This document shows positions 7,698 through 15,332 of a stretch of DNA of 44,289 nucleotides, in pieces. Position 1 is the first letter of the stretch, and each line of letters starts with the position of its first letter. The position numbers and the translations under genes were made by a program. The notes beneath the pieces were generated by a model. That model did no database searches. It worked only from the letters and a program-made list of their open reading frames with translations, and was not told the DNA's origin. The stretch comes from a virus, in the IMG/VR virus record IMGVR_UViG_3300032282_002962, positions 1-44,289 of that record. The stretch is one strand, 5' to 3'.

Positions 7698-8780
7698 ATG
7701 AGCATACTAGACAAAATTAAAAAGAATACTACGATTAAAGAATCTGCAATCCTTGCGCAATCAAAGTTCTTCGTTAAGAAGGACATGATTCCAACGTCAA
7801 TTCCCGTCATCAACGTCGCACTAAGCGGTCGTCTTGATGGTGGTCTAACTCCTGGTCTTACAATGTGGGCCGGTCCTTCCAAACACTTTAAAACTGCTTT
7901 CAGTTTGCTGATGGCACGTTCTTACTTGGACAAATACCCAGATGCAGCGCTCTTATTCTATGATTCTGAATTCGGTACTCCGCAGTCTTATTTCGATAGC
8001 TTTGGTATTGACACTGAGCGGGTGCTCCATACTCCTATTACAGATCTTGAACAACTCAAGTTCGACGTAATGCAACAGATTAATAATATCGATCGCGGTG
8101 ATCGTATTATGATTGTGATTGATTCTATCGGTAACCTTGCTTCTAAGAAAGAAGTAGAGGATGCATTGGAAGGTAAGTCTGTTGCTGATATGTCCCGTGC
8201 AAAGCAAATTAAATCTTTGTTCCGTATGGTAACACCTCACTTAACAATCAAAGACATTCCTATGGTCGTGGTGAATCACACTTACATGGAACAAGGAATG
8301 TTTCCAAAGGCTATTGTTTCTGGCGGAACAGGTCCTTATTACTCAGCAGACAACATCTTTATTCTTGGCCGTCAGCAAGATAAAGAAGGAACAGAAATCG
8401 TTGGTTATCATTACATTATCAACGTAGAAAAATCACGTTATGTTAAAGAAAAATCTAAAATACCTGTGTCTGTATCTTTTGATGGCGGCATTAGCAAATG
8501 GTCTGGCTTACTTGATATTGCTCTCGAATCCGGACATGTTATCAAGCCTAGCAATGGTTGGTATTCAAAAGTAGACAAAGAAACCGGTGAGGTTGATGAT
8601 AAGAAGTATCGCATTAAAGATACAGACACTCGAGATTTTTGGATGTCTATCGTTACTTCTAAATCTTTTAATGAATTCGTTCAAGACAAATACGCACTTG
8701 CCCACGGATCAATTATTAAAGATGAAGAAATTCTAGATCAAATGGAAGCATATGAAGACGACACCGCTGAGACCGCATAA
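7698..8780 (+). CDS. uvsX: RecA-like recombinase UvsX
   Basis: Strand-exchange ATPase for recombination-dependent replication and repair. 360 aa (T4 391). Walker A is GPSKHFKT at 59-66, matching the unusual T4 UvsX form; Walker B is the hydrophobic stretch MIVIDSIGNL. The ribosome site is AAGGAAAT. It lies between the 2OG oxygenase and gp41, as in relatives. UvsY is not seen in this window. Confidence 0.95.
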   Translation: MSILDKIKKNTTIKESAILAQSKFFVKKDMIPTSIPVINVALSGRLDGGLTPGLTMWAGPSKHFKTAFSLLMARSYLDKYPDAALLFYDSEFGTPQSYFDSFGIDTERVLHTPITDLEQLKFDVMQQINNIDRGDRIMIVIDSIGNLASKKEVEDALEGKSVADMSRAKQIKSLFRMVTPHLTIKDIPMVVVNHTYMEQGMFPKAIVSGGTGPYYSADNIFILGRQQDKEGTEIVGYHYIINVEKSRYVKEKSKIPVSVSFDGGISKWSGLLDIALESGHVIKPSNGWYSKVDKETGEVDDKKYRIKDTDTRDFWMSIVTSKSFNEFVQDKYALAHGSIIKDEEILDQMEAYEDDTAETA

Positions 8781-9111
8781 GGTATTAGGTACTAGTACAG
8801 CAGATGGAGATCTTCATGCTCTCACTCTGCTGACTGGACCATTTGCCGGAATTATATTTTCTTATACTGACGTAAAGTTTTCAGAAGATAAAGCGAATGA
8901 TAAGTTAAAAGTATCATTTGAATATTTTATACATGATGTTCCTGAAGATAAAGAAGGTTATAGTACTTCTCAATTTGAGAATGAACTAGGCGACTTTCTT
9001 ATGGAGTTAGTTTTTTATGGACTTGAGCGAGACAACTTAGGATTTATTGATGAGCAGAATAGAGAAGACTATCCTTTCGAATCTACTACACAACGAGGAG
9101 TATTGTCGTAA
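8752..9111 (+). CDS. Conserved protein between uvsX and gp41
   Basis: 119 aa. It overlaps the uvsX end by 29 bases and the gp41 start by 62 bases, a deep overlap on both sides. The core LTGPFAGIIFSYTDVKF followed by a strand and acidic segment, with a carboxy-terminal helix (FENELGDFLMELVF), is typical of a protein found between uvsX and gp41 in aquatic T4-like phages. Function unknown. The true start could be a little downstream because no strong ribosome site precedes 8752. Confidence 0.75.
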   Translation: MKTTPLRPHKVLGTSTADGDLHALTLLTGPFAGIIFSYTDVKFSEDKANDKLKVSFEYFIHDVPEDKEGYSTSQFENELGDFLMELVFYGLERDNLGFIDEQNREDYPFESTTQRGVLS

Positions 9112-10435
9112 AGTAGTACCTTTCATAAAGACTGAGTACTTCACCGATCAATATGAACGTATCGTATCTGAAGAACTGCTTAAGTTCTTTACAGAATACA
9201 ACAAACCAGCATCACTAGAAATTCTTGCAATCCAAATTGGAAAGCGTAAACTACATCGAGATCAGATTGATGGTATTGAAAAATACATCAATGAACTAAA
9301 CTTTAGAACTGATAATGACGAATGGTTGCTTAAGAATACAGAATCATTCTGTAAGAAGCAAGCAGTTTATAATGCGATTGTAGAATCTTTTGAAATCATC
9401 GAAGGTAAACATAAGCAATTCACCGAAGATGCAATCCCATCAATGCTATCAGATGCACTAGCTGTATCATTCGATAGTTCAATTGGCCATGATTATCTTG
9501 AAGACTTTGCCGATCGATACGAATTTTATAATCGCAAAGAAGAAAAGCTTTCATTCGATCTTGAGCTATTCAATAAGATTACCAAAGGTGGTCTACCGCG
9601 TAAAACTCTGAATATGATTCTTGCCGGCACTGGTGTTGGTAAGTCATTATTCATGTGTCACTATGCGGCATCTGTTCTTATGCAAGGTAAGAATGTTTTG
9701 TATATCACTATGGAAATGGCAGAAGAACGTATTGCAGAACGTATCGATGCAAACTTACTTAACATGACGATGGAAGAATTAAGTAAGGTTGATAAAGACA
9801 TCTATGAAACCCGTGTTGGTAAAGTTATTAAGAAGACTACGGGTAAGCTAATCGTAAAGGAATACCCAACAGCTGCAGCTCATGCTGGACACTTTAAAGC
9901 TTTGCTTGAAGAACTTAAGATGAAGCGTAACTTCACGCCTGATGCAATCGTTATTGATTACCTAAACATTTGTTCTTCATCTCGTATGAAACATGGAGCT
10001 GGTGTTAATTCCTATACGTATATTAAATCTATTGCCGAAGAACTTCGTGGTCTTGCTGTAGAATATAATGTGCCAGTGCTTTCAGCAACACAAACAACTC
10101 GAGGTGGCTATGATAATACCGATGTGGATCTTACCGATACTTCCGAGTCTTTTGGCTTGCCTGCTACTGTGGATTTTATGTTCGCCCTTATTTCAACTGA
10201 AGAGCTTGAAAATCTTAACCAGATTATGGTTAAACAGCTTAAGAATCGCTACAACGATCCTTCTTATTACAAGCGTTTCGTTATTGGGGTCGATCGTGCT
10301 AGGATGAGACTATACGATGTTGAAGATTCTGCACAATCAAATATTGCAGACTCTGGACAAGATGATGGACCAGCATTTGATAAATCTTCGTTTGGAAAAA
10401 GAATGAAACAAGCCGGTGATGGATTTACATTTTAA
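9050..10435 (+). CDS. 41: Replicative DNA helicase (gp41), DnaB family
   Basis: Hexameric 5'-3' helicase of the replisome. 461 aa (T4 475). The start at 9050 (ATG AGC AGA) lies inside the preceding gene. Walker A is LAGTGVGKS, Walker B region AIVIDYLNIC, and PVLSATQTTRGGYDNTD fits motif H3/H4 of DnaB-type RecA cores. The C terminus is Phe/Gly-rich (GDGFTF). The next promoter's -35 box lies inside its last codons. Confidence 0.95.
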   Translation: MSRIEKTILSNLLHNEEYCRKVVPFIKTEYFTDQYERIVSEELLKFFTEYNKPASLEILAIQIGKRKLHRDQIDGIEKYINELNFRTDNDEWLLKNTESFCKKQAVYNAIVESFEIIEGKHKQFTEDAIPSMLSDALAVSFDSSIGHDYLEDFADRYEFYNRKEEKLSFDLELFNKITKGGLPRKTLNMILAGTGVGKSLFMCHYAASVLMQGKNVLYITMEMAEERIAERIDANLLNMTMEELSKVDKDIYETRVGKVIKKTTGKLIVKEYPTAAAHAGHFKALLEELKMKRNFTPDAIVIDYLNICSSSRMKHGAGVNSYTYIKSIAEELRGLAVEYNVPVLSATQTTRGGYDNTDVDLTDTSESFGLPATVDFMFALISTEELENLNQIMVKQLKNRYNDPSYYKRFVIGVDRARMRLYDVEDSAQSNIADSGQDDGPAFDKSSFGKRMKQAGDGFTF

Positions 10436-10453
10436 TCGTAAATGTGGTATAAT
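10424..10453 (+). promoter_or_regulatory. Sigma70-type promoter before MazG-like gene
   Basis: TTTACA (10424-10429), 18-base spacer containing TTTAATCGTA, then TATAAT (10448-10453). A ribosome site AAAGGGGA follows. It shares the AATCGTA spacer word with promoters at 11868, 41322, 43261 and 43520. Confidence 0.75.
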
Positions 10454-10473
10454 ATTAGTAAAGGGGAATTATT

Positions 10474-10887
10474 ATGAGTATGAATTGGGTAGCAGATATT
10501 CAAGCAATGCACCAAAAGTTTGGTGTCAATCCTGTAGTACGTGACTTCGATCAACATAAGTTACGTTCTTTTCTTAAGTTCAGAATTGATTTTCTACAAG
10601 AAGAACTAAACGAACTTATGTTGGCGTATGATCAAGGTGGTCCTACTGCCGATGATGATACAGTCGATGCATTGATCGATCTATGTGTGGTTGCTATTGG
10701 AACACTTGATGCTTTTGATGTTAATGCATACACAGCTTGGGATCGTGTACATGCAGCAAATATGGCTAAGGAAGTTGGAGTGAAAGCATCACGTCCTAAT
10801 CCACTTGGTCTACCAGATTTGATTAAACCCGAGGGTTGGACTGCTCCAACTCATGCCGATAACGTAGGATTACTTAAGGGAATCTAA
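10474..10887 (+). CDS. MazG-like nucleotide pyrophosphohydrolase
   Basis: 137 aa, all-helical NTP pyrophosphatase fold. The metal-binding pattern is visible as QEELNEL and, 30 residues on, DDTVDALIDL. Such enzymes cleave NTP or dNTP to the monophosphate. In a phage that makes hydroxymethyl-dCMP, an activity removing dCTP or dUTP is needed (gp56 in T4), and this gene starts the nucleotide block, so a dCTPase/dUTPase-like role is a reasonable inference, not shown. Confidence 0.75.
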   Translation: MSMNWVADIQAMHQKFGVNPVVRDFDQHKLRSFLKFRIDFLQEELNELMLAYDQGGPTADDDTVDALIDLCVVAIGTLDAFDVNAYTAWDRVHAANMAKEVGVKASRPNPLGLPDLIKPEGWTAPTHADNVGLLKGI

Positions 10888-11852
10888 TGTATAGTCTTAC
10901 CGTCTTTACGTCAATCTTTGACAACAAGACTGATACGCGTGTTGACTTCGATACTTTCGAAAAATTCGAAAAGTCGTTGTATCACCTATCAACGCTGCCA
11001 GGATATAAGGCTAAGCGTGGTGAGTATACTAAGAAAGCTTCACCGTTAATTTCTCCAGCGATATATAAAGCAGATACAACACGAGCTAATGCTAACGTGA
11101 TTGAATGGGCAGGTTGGGCTGCCCTTGATGTAGATAATGCAACCTATGATGGAGATCTTGAAAGTGAATTGGCTAGGCTTTACCCTGATACTTATTTTAT
11201 TTGTTATTCAACTGCTAGCAGCAGTCGCAGCGCGCCGAAGTTTAGATTGGTGTTCCCACTTGGAAGATCTATTAGGAATGAAGAGATCAAACACTTCTGG
11301 TTTGCACTCAACACAGAATTTGGCATGGTGGGAGATACCCAGACTAAAGACTTGTCTCGCATGTATTACGTCCCTGCGCAATATCCTAATGCTTACAATT
11401 TTATCTTTACTCATCGTGCAGATAGGTATCTTGACGTTGATGCTCTTTTAAGAAAGCACGAATACAATGACAAATCTTCTTCTTCTAATTTTATTGATAG
11501 GCTTCCTCTTGAGAGTCAAAAGAAAATCATTGAGCAACGACAGCAAAGACTTGAGGAAATAAAGAAAGAGTTTGAGTGGACGTCTTATAATGATTGTCCG
11601 TTCGTCAATCAAAGACTCATAAAAGATTATAAGTCTATCTCGGGTGTTGATGGATCTGGTCGTTACTCTATGATCTACAAGATCATGACTTCTATCGCAT
11701 GTAATGCTATAAAGAAGAACTATCCAATCAGTGAGTATGAGATCGTGAACCTCATACGTGATCTTGATAGGGATACCTCCAACAGGTACGCCAAAAGACC
11801 TCTCAACACCGAGGCGTCTAGGGCCATAGAATTCGCCTACCGGAACGTGTAG
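10887..11852 (+). CDS. Putative primase, archaeo-eukaryotic primase-like
   Basis: 321 aa, begins one base inside the previous stop (TAATG). The first domain has ALDVDNATYDG (metal-binding D81 and D83) and then CYSTASS followed by K118/R120 in KFRLVFPLGR; this spacing resembles the catalytic core of PrimPol-type (AEP) primases. The second half is helical and basic. It is encoded two genes after helicase gp41. T4 uses a TOPRIM primase gp61, which is not seen here; this may replace it. Family assignment is by eye and moderate. Confidence 0.55.
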   Translation: MYSLTVFTSIFDNKTDTRVDFDTFEKFEKSLYHLSTLPGYKAKRGEYTKKASPLISPAIYKADTTRANANVIEWAGWAALDVDNATYDGDLESELARLYPDTYFICYSTASSSRSAPKFRLVFPLGRSIRNEEIKHFWFALNTEFGMVGDTQTKDLSRMYYVPAQYPNAYNFIFTHRADRYLDVDALLRKHEYNDKSSSSNFIDRLPLESQKKIIEQRQQRLEEIKKEFEWTSYNDCPFVNQRLIKDYKSISGVDGSGRYSMIYKIMTSIACNAIKKNYPISEYEIVNLIRDLDRDTSNRYAKRPLNTEASRAIEFAYRNV

Positions 11853-11867
11853 TACAAAAGTATACAG

Positions 11868-11896
11868 TTTACATTAATTCGTATTTGTGGTATAAT
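11868..11896 (+). promoter_or_regulatory. Sigma70-type promoter of the modification block
   Basis: TTTACA (11868-11873), 17-base spacer TTAATTCGTATTTGTGG, TATAAT (11891-11896). The word TGTAGTACAAAAGTAT lies just upstream (11848-11863) and recurs exactly before the promoter at 43261. This promoter should drive the run of overlapping genes to the terminator at 17.7 kb. Confidence 0.85.
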
Positions 11897-11920
11897 ACTA
11901 CTACAAACTGGAGATTTGAT

Positions 11921-12139
11921 ATGAATGATCATGACCGCGATAATCTTAATTTTCTTTTGACCGTTAGCCAAGAAGTTTTTGAAGATTGGTTTGACCAAGC
12001 TGATCAAGACGACGTTGACTATGCACTAGAACTTTTAGCAAAACGTAAAGCAGAACTCACTCTTCAAGAACTTGAGTTTAGTGATGTCGTAGAAGACATT
12101 ACTCAAGCTAACCAAGTGTTGAGAAAGTTCATGCTGTGA
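11921..12139 (+). CDS. Small acidic protein, paralogue of gene at 40715
   Basis: 72 aa, strongly acidic, helical: MNDHDRDNLNFLLTVSQ onward. The start at 11921 is the first ATG after the promoter with GGAG upstream. Line-up with the protein at 40715-40939 shows shared NL..L/VIL...Q/QE....W......D.V/I.YV/A...L and VLRKF/VLEKF endings, so the two look like paralogues. First gene of the modification operon. Function unknown; small acidic first-gene products are often host takeover factors, which is only a suggestion. Confidence 0.75.
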   Translation: MNDHDRDNLNFLLTVSQEVFEDWFDQADQDDVDYALELLAKRKAELTLQELEFSDVVEDITQANQVLRKFML

Positions 12140-12630
12140 AAATTTTTATTCCAACAAAATACAAAACCAATAAAGCAAAACTTGGATATATTGGTGAAGT
12201 TTTAGTCAAGGGTCACTTTGGCGGTGTTTTATCAACATGGATGTTTGATCCTAAAAAAGATCTTACTTTTCCAGATGGTAAACACGGAGAAGTCAAAGCA
12301 CAAAATAGAAATGCTAAACTAAATGTCTTTAGTATTAGAGCTCCAACTGAAACAAAATATAAGAATCAGATTGTCAAATGTCAAGAAGTGGAAAAGTTAT
12401 ATTTTGTAGAATATAATCTATCAGATAAATTTAGAATTTATGAATGCCACGATCGAAATGATGTGATTGAATATACCGCATATATGGGCGAAGATCTTGG
12501 TGACGTAAATATGATTGGATGGCCAATAGACAAAATGACAATGTTAATAGAAATTGAAGACGCTGAGTTGTGTGCTCAAATGCGTAGTTATTCCCAAGCA
12601 AAAACCCTTATGAAAGATTTTCCAAAATGA
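12136..12630 (+). CDS. Possible PD-(D/E)XK nuclease-like protein
   Basis: 164 aa, starts with GTG at 12136 overlapping the previous TGA (GTGA). The region KLGYIGEVLVKGHFGG gives a helix with Glu, then KKDLTF with Asp and HGEVKAQ with E-x-K, the order expected for a PD-(D/E)XK nuclease core. It lies in an operon that makes modified cytosine, so a nuclease attacking unmodified host DNA (as T4 endonucleases do) would fit. Assignment is tentative. Confidence 0.55.
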   Translation: MKIFIPTKYKTNKAKLGYIGEVLVKGHFGGVLSTWMFDPKKDLTFPDGKHGEVKAQNRNAKLNVFSIRAPTETKYKNQIVKCQEVEKLYFVEYNLSDKFRIYECHDRNDVIEYTAYMGEDLGDVNMIGWPIDKMTMLIEIEDAELCAQMRSYSQAKTLMKDFPK

Positions 12631-13133
12631 AAGAAGGCAAACAATTTACCCGTGAATCAGCAAACATCCTATTGGAGGCTGCCGCACTTCAAGAACGCAA
12701 AGGTCAGGATTATCAGAATCCTCTAAGCCGTGTACGTCAAGCAGATCACTATCCTCGTGGTGTTTATACTATCCTTGACACCATCAATGGTAAGATGCTT
12801 CGTATGTATTCCGTATTGGAAACTATGGAAGCAGGTGGTAATGTTAACTTTGAATCGGTTGAAGATTCTGCGATTGACATGATTAATTATGCATCATTCC
12901 TTGTTGCATATATGCGTGGCGAAATCGATGGTCAAGAAATGGGTAAGGATATCTTTAATCGTCGTACAAGCAAAGCAACTCATCCGACAACTGCATTGTA
13001 TCCTACTAAGTTTCGTATAGCTGAAATACGACCAACTATGAATGACCGTGGTCCATTTGAAAACGTAGTAGCACAAGAAGATACATTCGGTACAATTGGC
13101 ACATATATTCCAAGAGGACGATTCGAAGAATGA
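12627..13133 (+). CDS. Nucleotide-modification-associated protein (Nmad1/DUF1599-like)
   Basis: 168 aa, overlaps its neighbours by four bases on each side. The block KGQDYQNPLSRVRQAD, then DTINGKMLRM, then FESVEDSAIDMINYASF matches the pattern of DUF1599 (nucleotide modification associated domain 1), a helical domain found with base-modification genes. Exact chemistry is unknown. Here it directly precedes dCMP hydroxymethylase, which supports the link. Confidence 0.7.
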   Translation: MKEGKQFTRESANILLEAAALQERKGQDYQNPLSRVRQADHYPRGVYTILDTINGKMLRMYSVLETMEAGGNVNFESVEDSAIDMINYASFLVAYMRGEIDGQEMGKDIFNRRTSKATHPTTALYPTKFRIAEIRPTMNDRGPFENVVAQEDTFGTIGTYIPRGRFEE

Positions 13134-13873
13134 TGAATACTGTACACGAAATTCGCCAAGAGTTTGCTCGTCTGTATCGTACGCAAAAGTTTGTAACCGA
13201 TAAGTCAGGTGTAAAGACTCTTGAAATTATGGGTGCAAGCTTCTGGGCTAACTCACCTCTGATCTTTGGCGCAGTGAATGAAGACTATGTTCAGCGTGAA
13301 CTCGATTGGTATAAGTCTCAATCATTGAATGTCAATGATATTCCCGGCGGACCTCCAGCAATTTGGAAACAAGTCGCCGATAAAGATGGCTACATCAATT
13401 CTAATTATGGTTGGTGTGTATATTCACCTGAGAATAACGATCAGTTCTATCATGTTATAACTGAACTTGAAGATCGTCCAGACTCACGCCGTGCTACTAT
13501 GATTTACACACGTCCTTCAATGTGGGGTGATCATAATAAGAATGGTCGTTCAGATTTTATGTGTACTAATACAGTACAATATATGATCAGAAATGGTAGA
13601 GTCAATGCTATCGTAAGTATGCGTAGTAATGATGCTTGGGCTGGTTATCGTAATGATTATGCTTGGCAACAACATATACTAGAAGAAGTTGTACAAGAAC
13701 TTCGCTATCGTGGAAAAACCTATGATCGTGGTGAGATCTATTGGAATGCAGGATCACTTCACATCTATGAACGTCAATTCTATCTTGTAGAACATTACTT
13801 AAATACACGTGAACTTACTATTACTAAAGAAGAGTATGACAAACGTTACGGTATGGCAACAGCGGTATCTTGA
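13130..13873 (+). CDS. 42: dCMP hydroxymethylase (gp42)
   Basis: Thymidylate-synthase-fold enzyme that adds a hydroxymethyl group from methylene-THF to dCMP. 247 aa (T4 246). Near-continuous likeness to T4 gp42: IMGASFWANSPLIFGAVN, INSNYGWCVYS, IYTRPSM, with the nucleophile Cys145 in DFMCTNTVQY and Asp176 in GYRNDYAW, the residue that favours cytosine over uracil. The gene overlaps Nmad1-like and dCMP deaminase. It predicts 5-hydroxymethylcytosine in phage DNA. Confidence 0.96.
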   Translation: MMNTVHEIRQEFARLYRTQKFVTDKSGVKTLEIMGASFWANSPLIFGAVNEDYVQRELDWYKSQSLNVNDIPGGPPAIWKQVADKDGYINSNYGWCVYSPENNDQFYHVITELEDRPDSRRATMIYTRPSMWGDHNKNGRSDFMCTNTVQYMIRNGRVNAIVSMRSNDAWAGYRNDYAWQQHILEEVVQELRYRGKTYDRGEIYWNAGSLHIYERQFYLVEHYLNTRELTITKEEYDKRYGMATAVS

Positions 13874-14288
13874 TCTTGCAAAGCAAGTTTCTACTTGGAG
13901 TAAAGATCCAAGTAGAAAGATTGGTGCAGTTGCTGTAGGATCTAAAGGTCAAATTTTATCTCAGGGATTCAACGGATTCCCTCGTGGAATTCTTGATAGC
14001 GCTGATCGTTACAATGATCGTCCTACGAAATATAAGTTAGTAGTTCATGCTGAAATGAACGTCATCTATAATGCTACATTTAATGGTGTATCATTGGATG
14101 GCGCATCGTTGTATGTGTATGGTCTTCCAGTATGTTCTGAATGTGCTAAAGGTATTATTCAAGTTGGTATCAAAAATGTTTTCATATATACAGATGATGC
14201 AGTACCTGCAGTTTGGACAGAAGCATTTGAGTTAACGTGGGATATGTTTAAAGAAGCTGGGATATATTGCGAATGGATTCAATCTTAA
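13836..14288 (+). CDS. cd: dCMP deaminase
   Basis: Zinc enzyme converting dCMP to dUMP for thymidylate synthesis; 150 aa (T4 193). Zinc and proton-shuttle residues: HAE in VVHAEMNVIYNA, and Cys pair in PVCSECAKG. The start at 13836 (MTNVTVWQQRYLDLAKQ) lies 38 bases inside gp42; a more upstream start adds no conserved sequence. Together with gp42 it splits dCMP between dTTP and hydroxymethyl-dCTP supply; ThyX at 30.4 kb would use the dUMP. Confidence 0.94.
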   Translation: MTNVTVWQQRYLDLAKQVSTWSKDPSRKIGAVAVGSKGQILSQGFNGFPRGILDSADRYNDRPTKYKLVVHAEMNVIYNATFNGVSLDGASLYVYGLPVCSECAKGIIQVGIKNVFIYTDDAVPAVWTEAFELTWDMFKEAGIYCEWIQS

Positions 14289-14638
14289 TAGTTGGAATGT
14301 GTCCATCCGATAAGCCAACGCTTGGTATGAAACGAAATGCTACGTTTCGTAATCTTGAATCGTGGATGGATCGCCTAAATATACGTCACTTTTCTTTCAT
14401 AAATACATTTGACTTTCCAGGAAAAGCTCAGATTAAGAATGTAGACTTTGACTCGCTAGAAAAAGCATGCCAAGGTTACGGTAAAGTTTTAGCTCTTGGA
14501 AATTTTGTATCCACTGCATTATGTAAGATAGATGTGAGACATTATGTTATGCCTCATCCATCTCCTTTGAATAGAAATCTAAATCATAAGTGGTGGGTTG
14601 ATTTAATGATTGAAGATTGTAAGGATTATTTAAAATGA
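14273..14638 (+). CDS. Uracil-DNA-glycosylase-superfamily protein
   Basis: 121 aa. The N terminus ILIVGMCPSD resembles the G-x-x-P-S loop of the UDG fold, and MPHPSPLNRNLN near the end matches the HPSPxN loop. The domain is short for a full glycosylase (usually about 200 aa). It overlaps dCMP deaminase by 16 bases. In an operon for hydroxymethylcytosine, it could remove misincorporated uracil or act in base modification; neither is shown. The catalytic Asp/Asn of classic UDGs is not obvious. Confidence 0.7.
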   Translation: MDSILIVGMCPSDKPTLGMKRNATFRNLESWMDRLNIRHFSFINTFDFPGKAQIKNVDFDSLEKACQGYGKVLALGNFVSTALCKIDVRHYVMPHPSPLNRNLNHKWWVDLMIEDCKDYLK

Positions 14639-15144
14639 GTATATTATCACACGCAGAACGTGAGTTAGACTGTATTGGTATGACGGAAGACTCTCCAGAT
14701 GAAATGAATCGTATGATGCGTAAACACATATTACATATGATACAAGAATTTGCCAATGAAGGTCATTCTGGTTTCTCTGCAAGTTATGCAATAGGCATTC
14801 TAACTAAGTTGTTTGATTTTAAACCGCTGTCACCATTGACTGGTAAAGATGATGAATGGCATGATGTTAGTGAATATAGTGGAACCATATCATTTCAAAA
14901 CAAACGTTGTTCATCTATTTTTAAGGAAGGTAAAGATGGTGAAGCATATAATATCGACGGCAAAGTGTTTTGGGATTGGTTCAAAGATGAAGATGGTAAT
15001 GCAGTAAAAACATATTACACTTGCCGGGAATCTCGTGTGCCTGTAACTTTTCCATACGAAGTACCAGATAAAGCAATCTATGAGTACCGATATTCGGATG
15101 CAGAACCAAAATCACCACCACAGAATGAAGAAGGCTTCTTATAA
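14635..15144 (+). CDS. Widespread phage protein of unknown function
   Basis: 169 aa, start overlaps the previous stop. Conserved blocks AERELDCIGM, HILHMIQEFANEGHSGFSAS, PLSPLTGKDDEW and FQNKRCSSIF are familiar from proteins in many unrelated phages. Its function is unknown to me. The C terminus is acidic and Pro-rich. Confidence 0.8.
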   Translation: MSILSHAERELDCIGMTEDSPDEMNRMMRKHILHMIQEFANEGHSGFSASYAIGILTKLFDFKPLSPLTGKDDEWHDVSEYSGTISFQNKRCSSIFKEGKDGEAYNIDGKVFWDWFKDEDGNAVKTYYTCRESRVPVTFPYEVPDKAIYEYRYSDAEPKSPPQNEEGFL

Positions 15145-15332
15145 TGACATACAAGTGTTGGTGTTATAACTGCTTAGATCAAATTAAAGATGATCGCGGT
15201 TGGCCAGTGACAATGTACACATTTATCGTATGTCCAGGTTGTGGTAATAAGCGTTGTCCAAAGTCAACTAATCACGAACTACAGTGTACTAATAGTAATG
15301 AACCGGGGCAGGAAGGAAGTAGATATAAATGA
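15144..15332 (+). CDS. Small zinc-ribbon-like protein
   Basis: 62 aa with Cys pairs CWCYNC and CPGCGNKRCP, and the ending CTNSNEPGQEGSRY, a pattern common in small phage proteins. Starts in a TAATG overlap and stops four bases into the glucosyltransferase gene. Probably binds one zinc; partner unknown. Confidence 0.75.
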   Translation: MTYKCWCYNCLDQIKDDRGWPVTMYTFIVCPGCGNKRCPKSTNHELQCTNSNEPGQEGSRYK

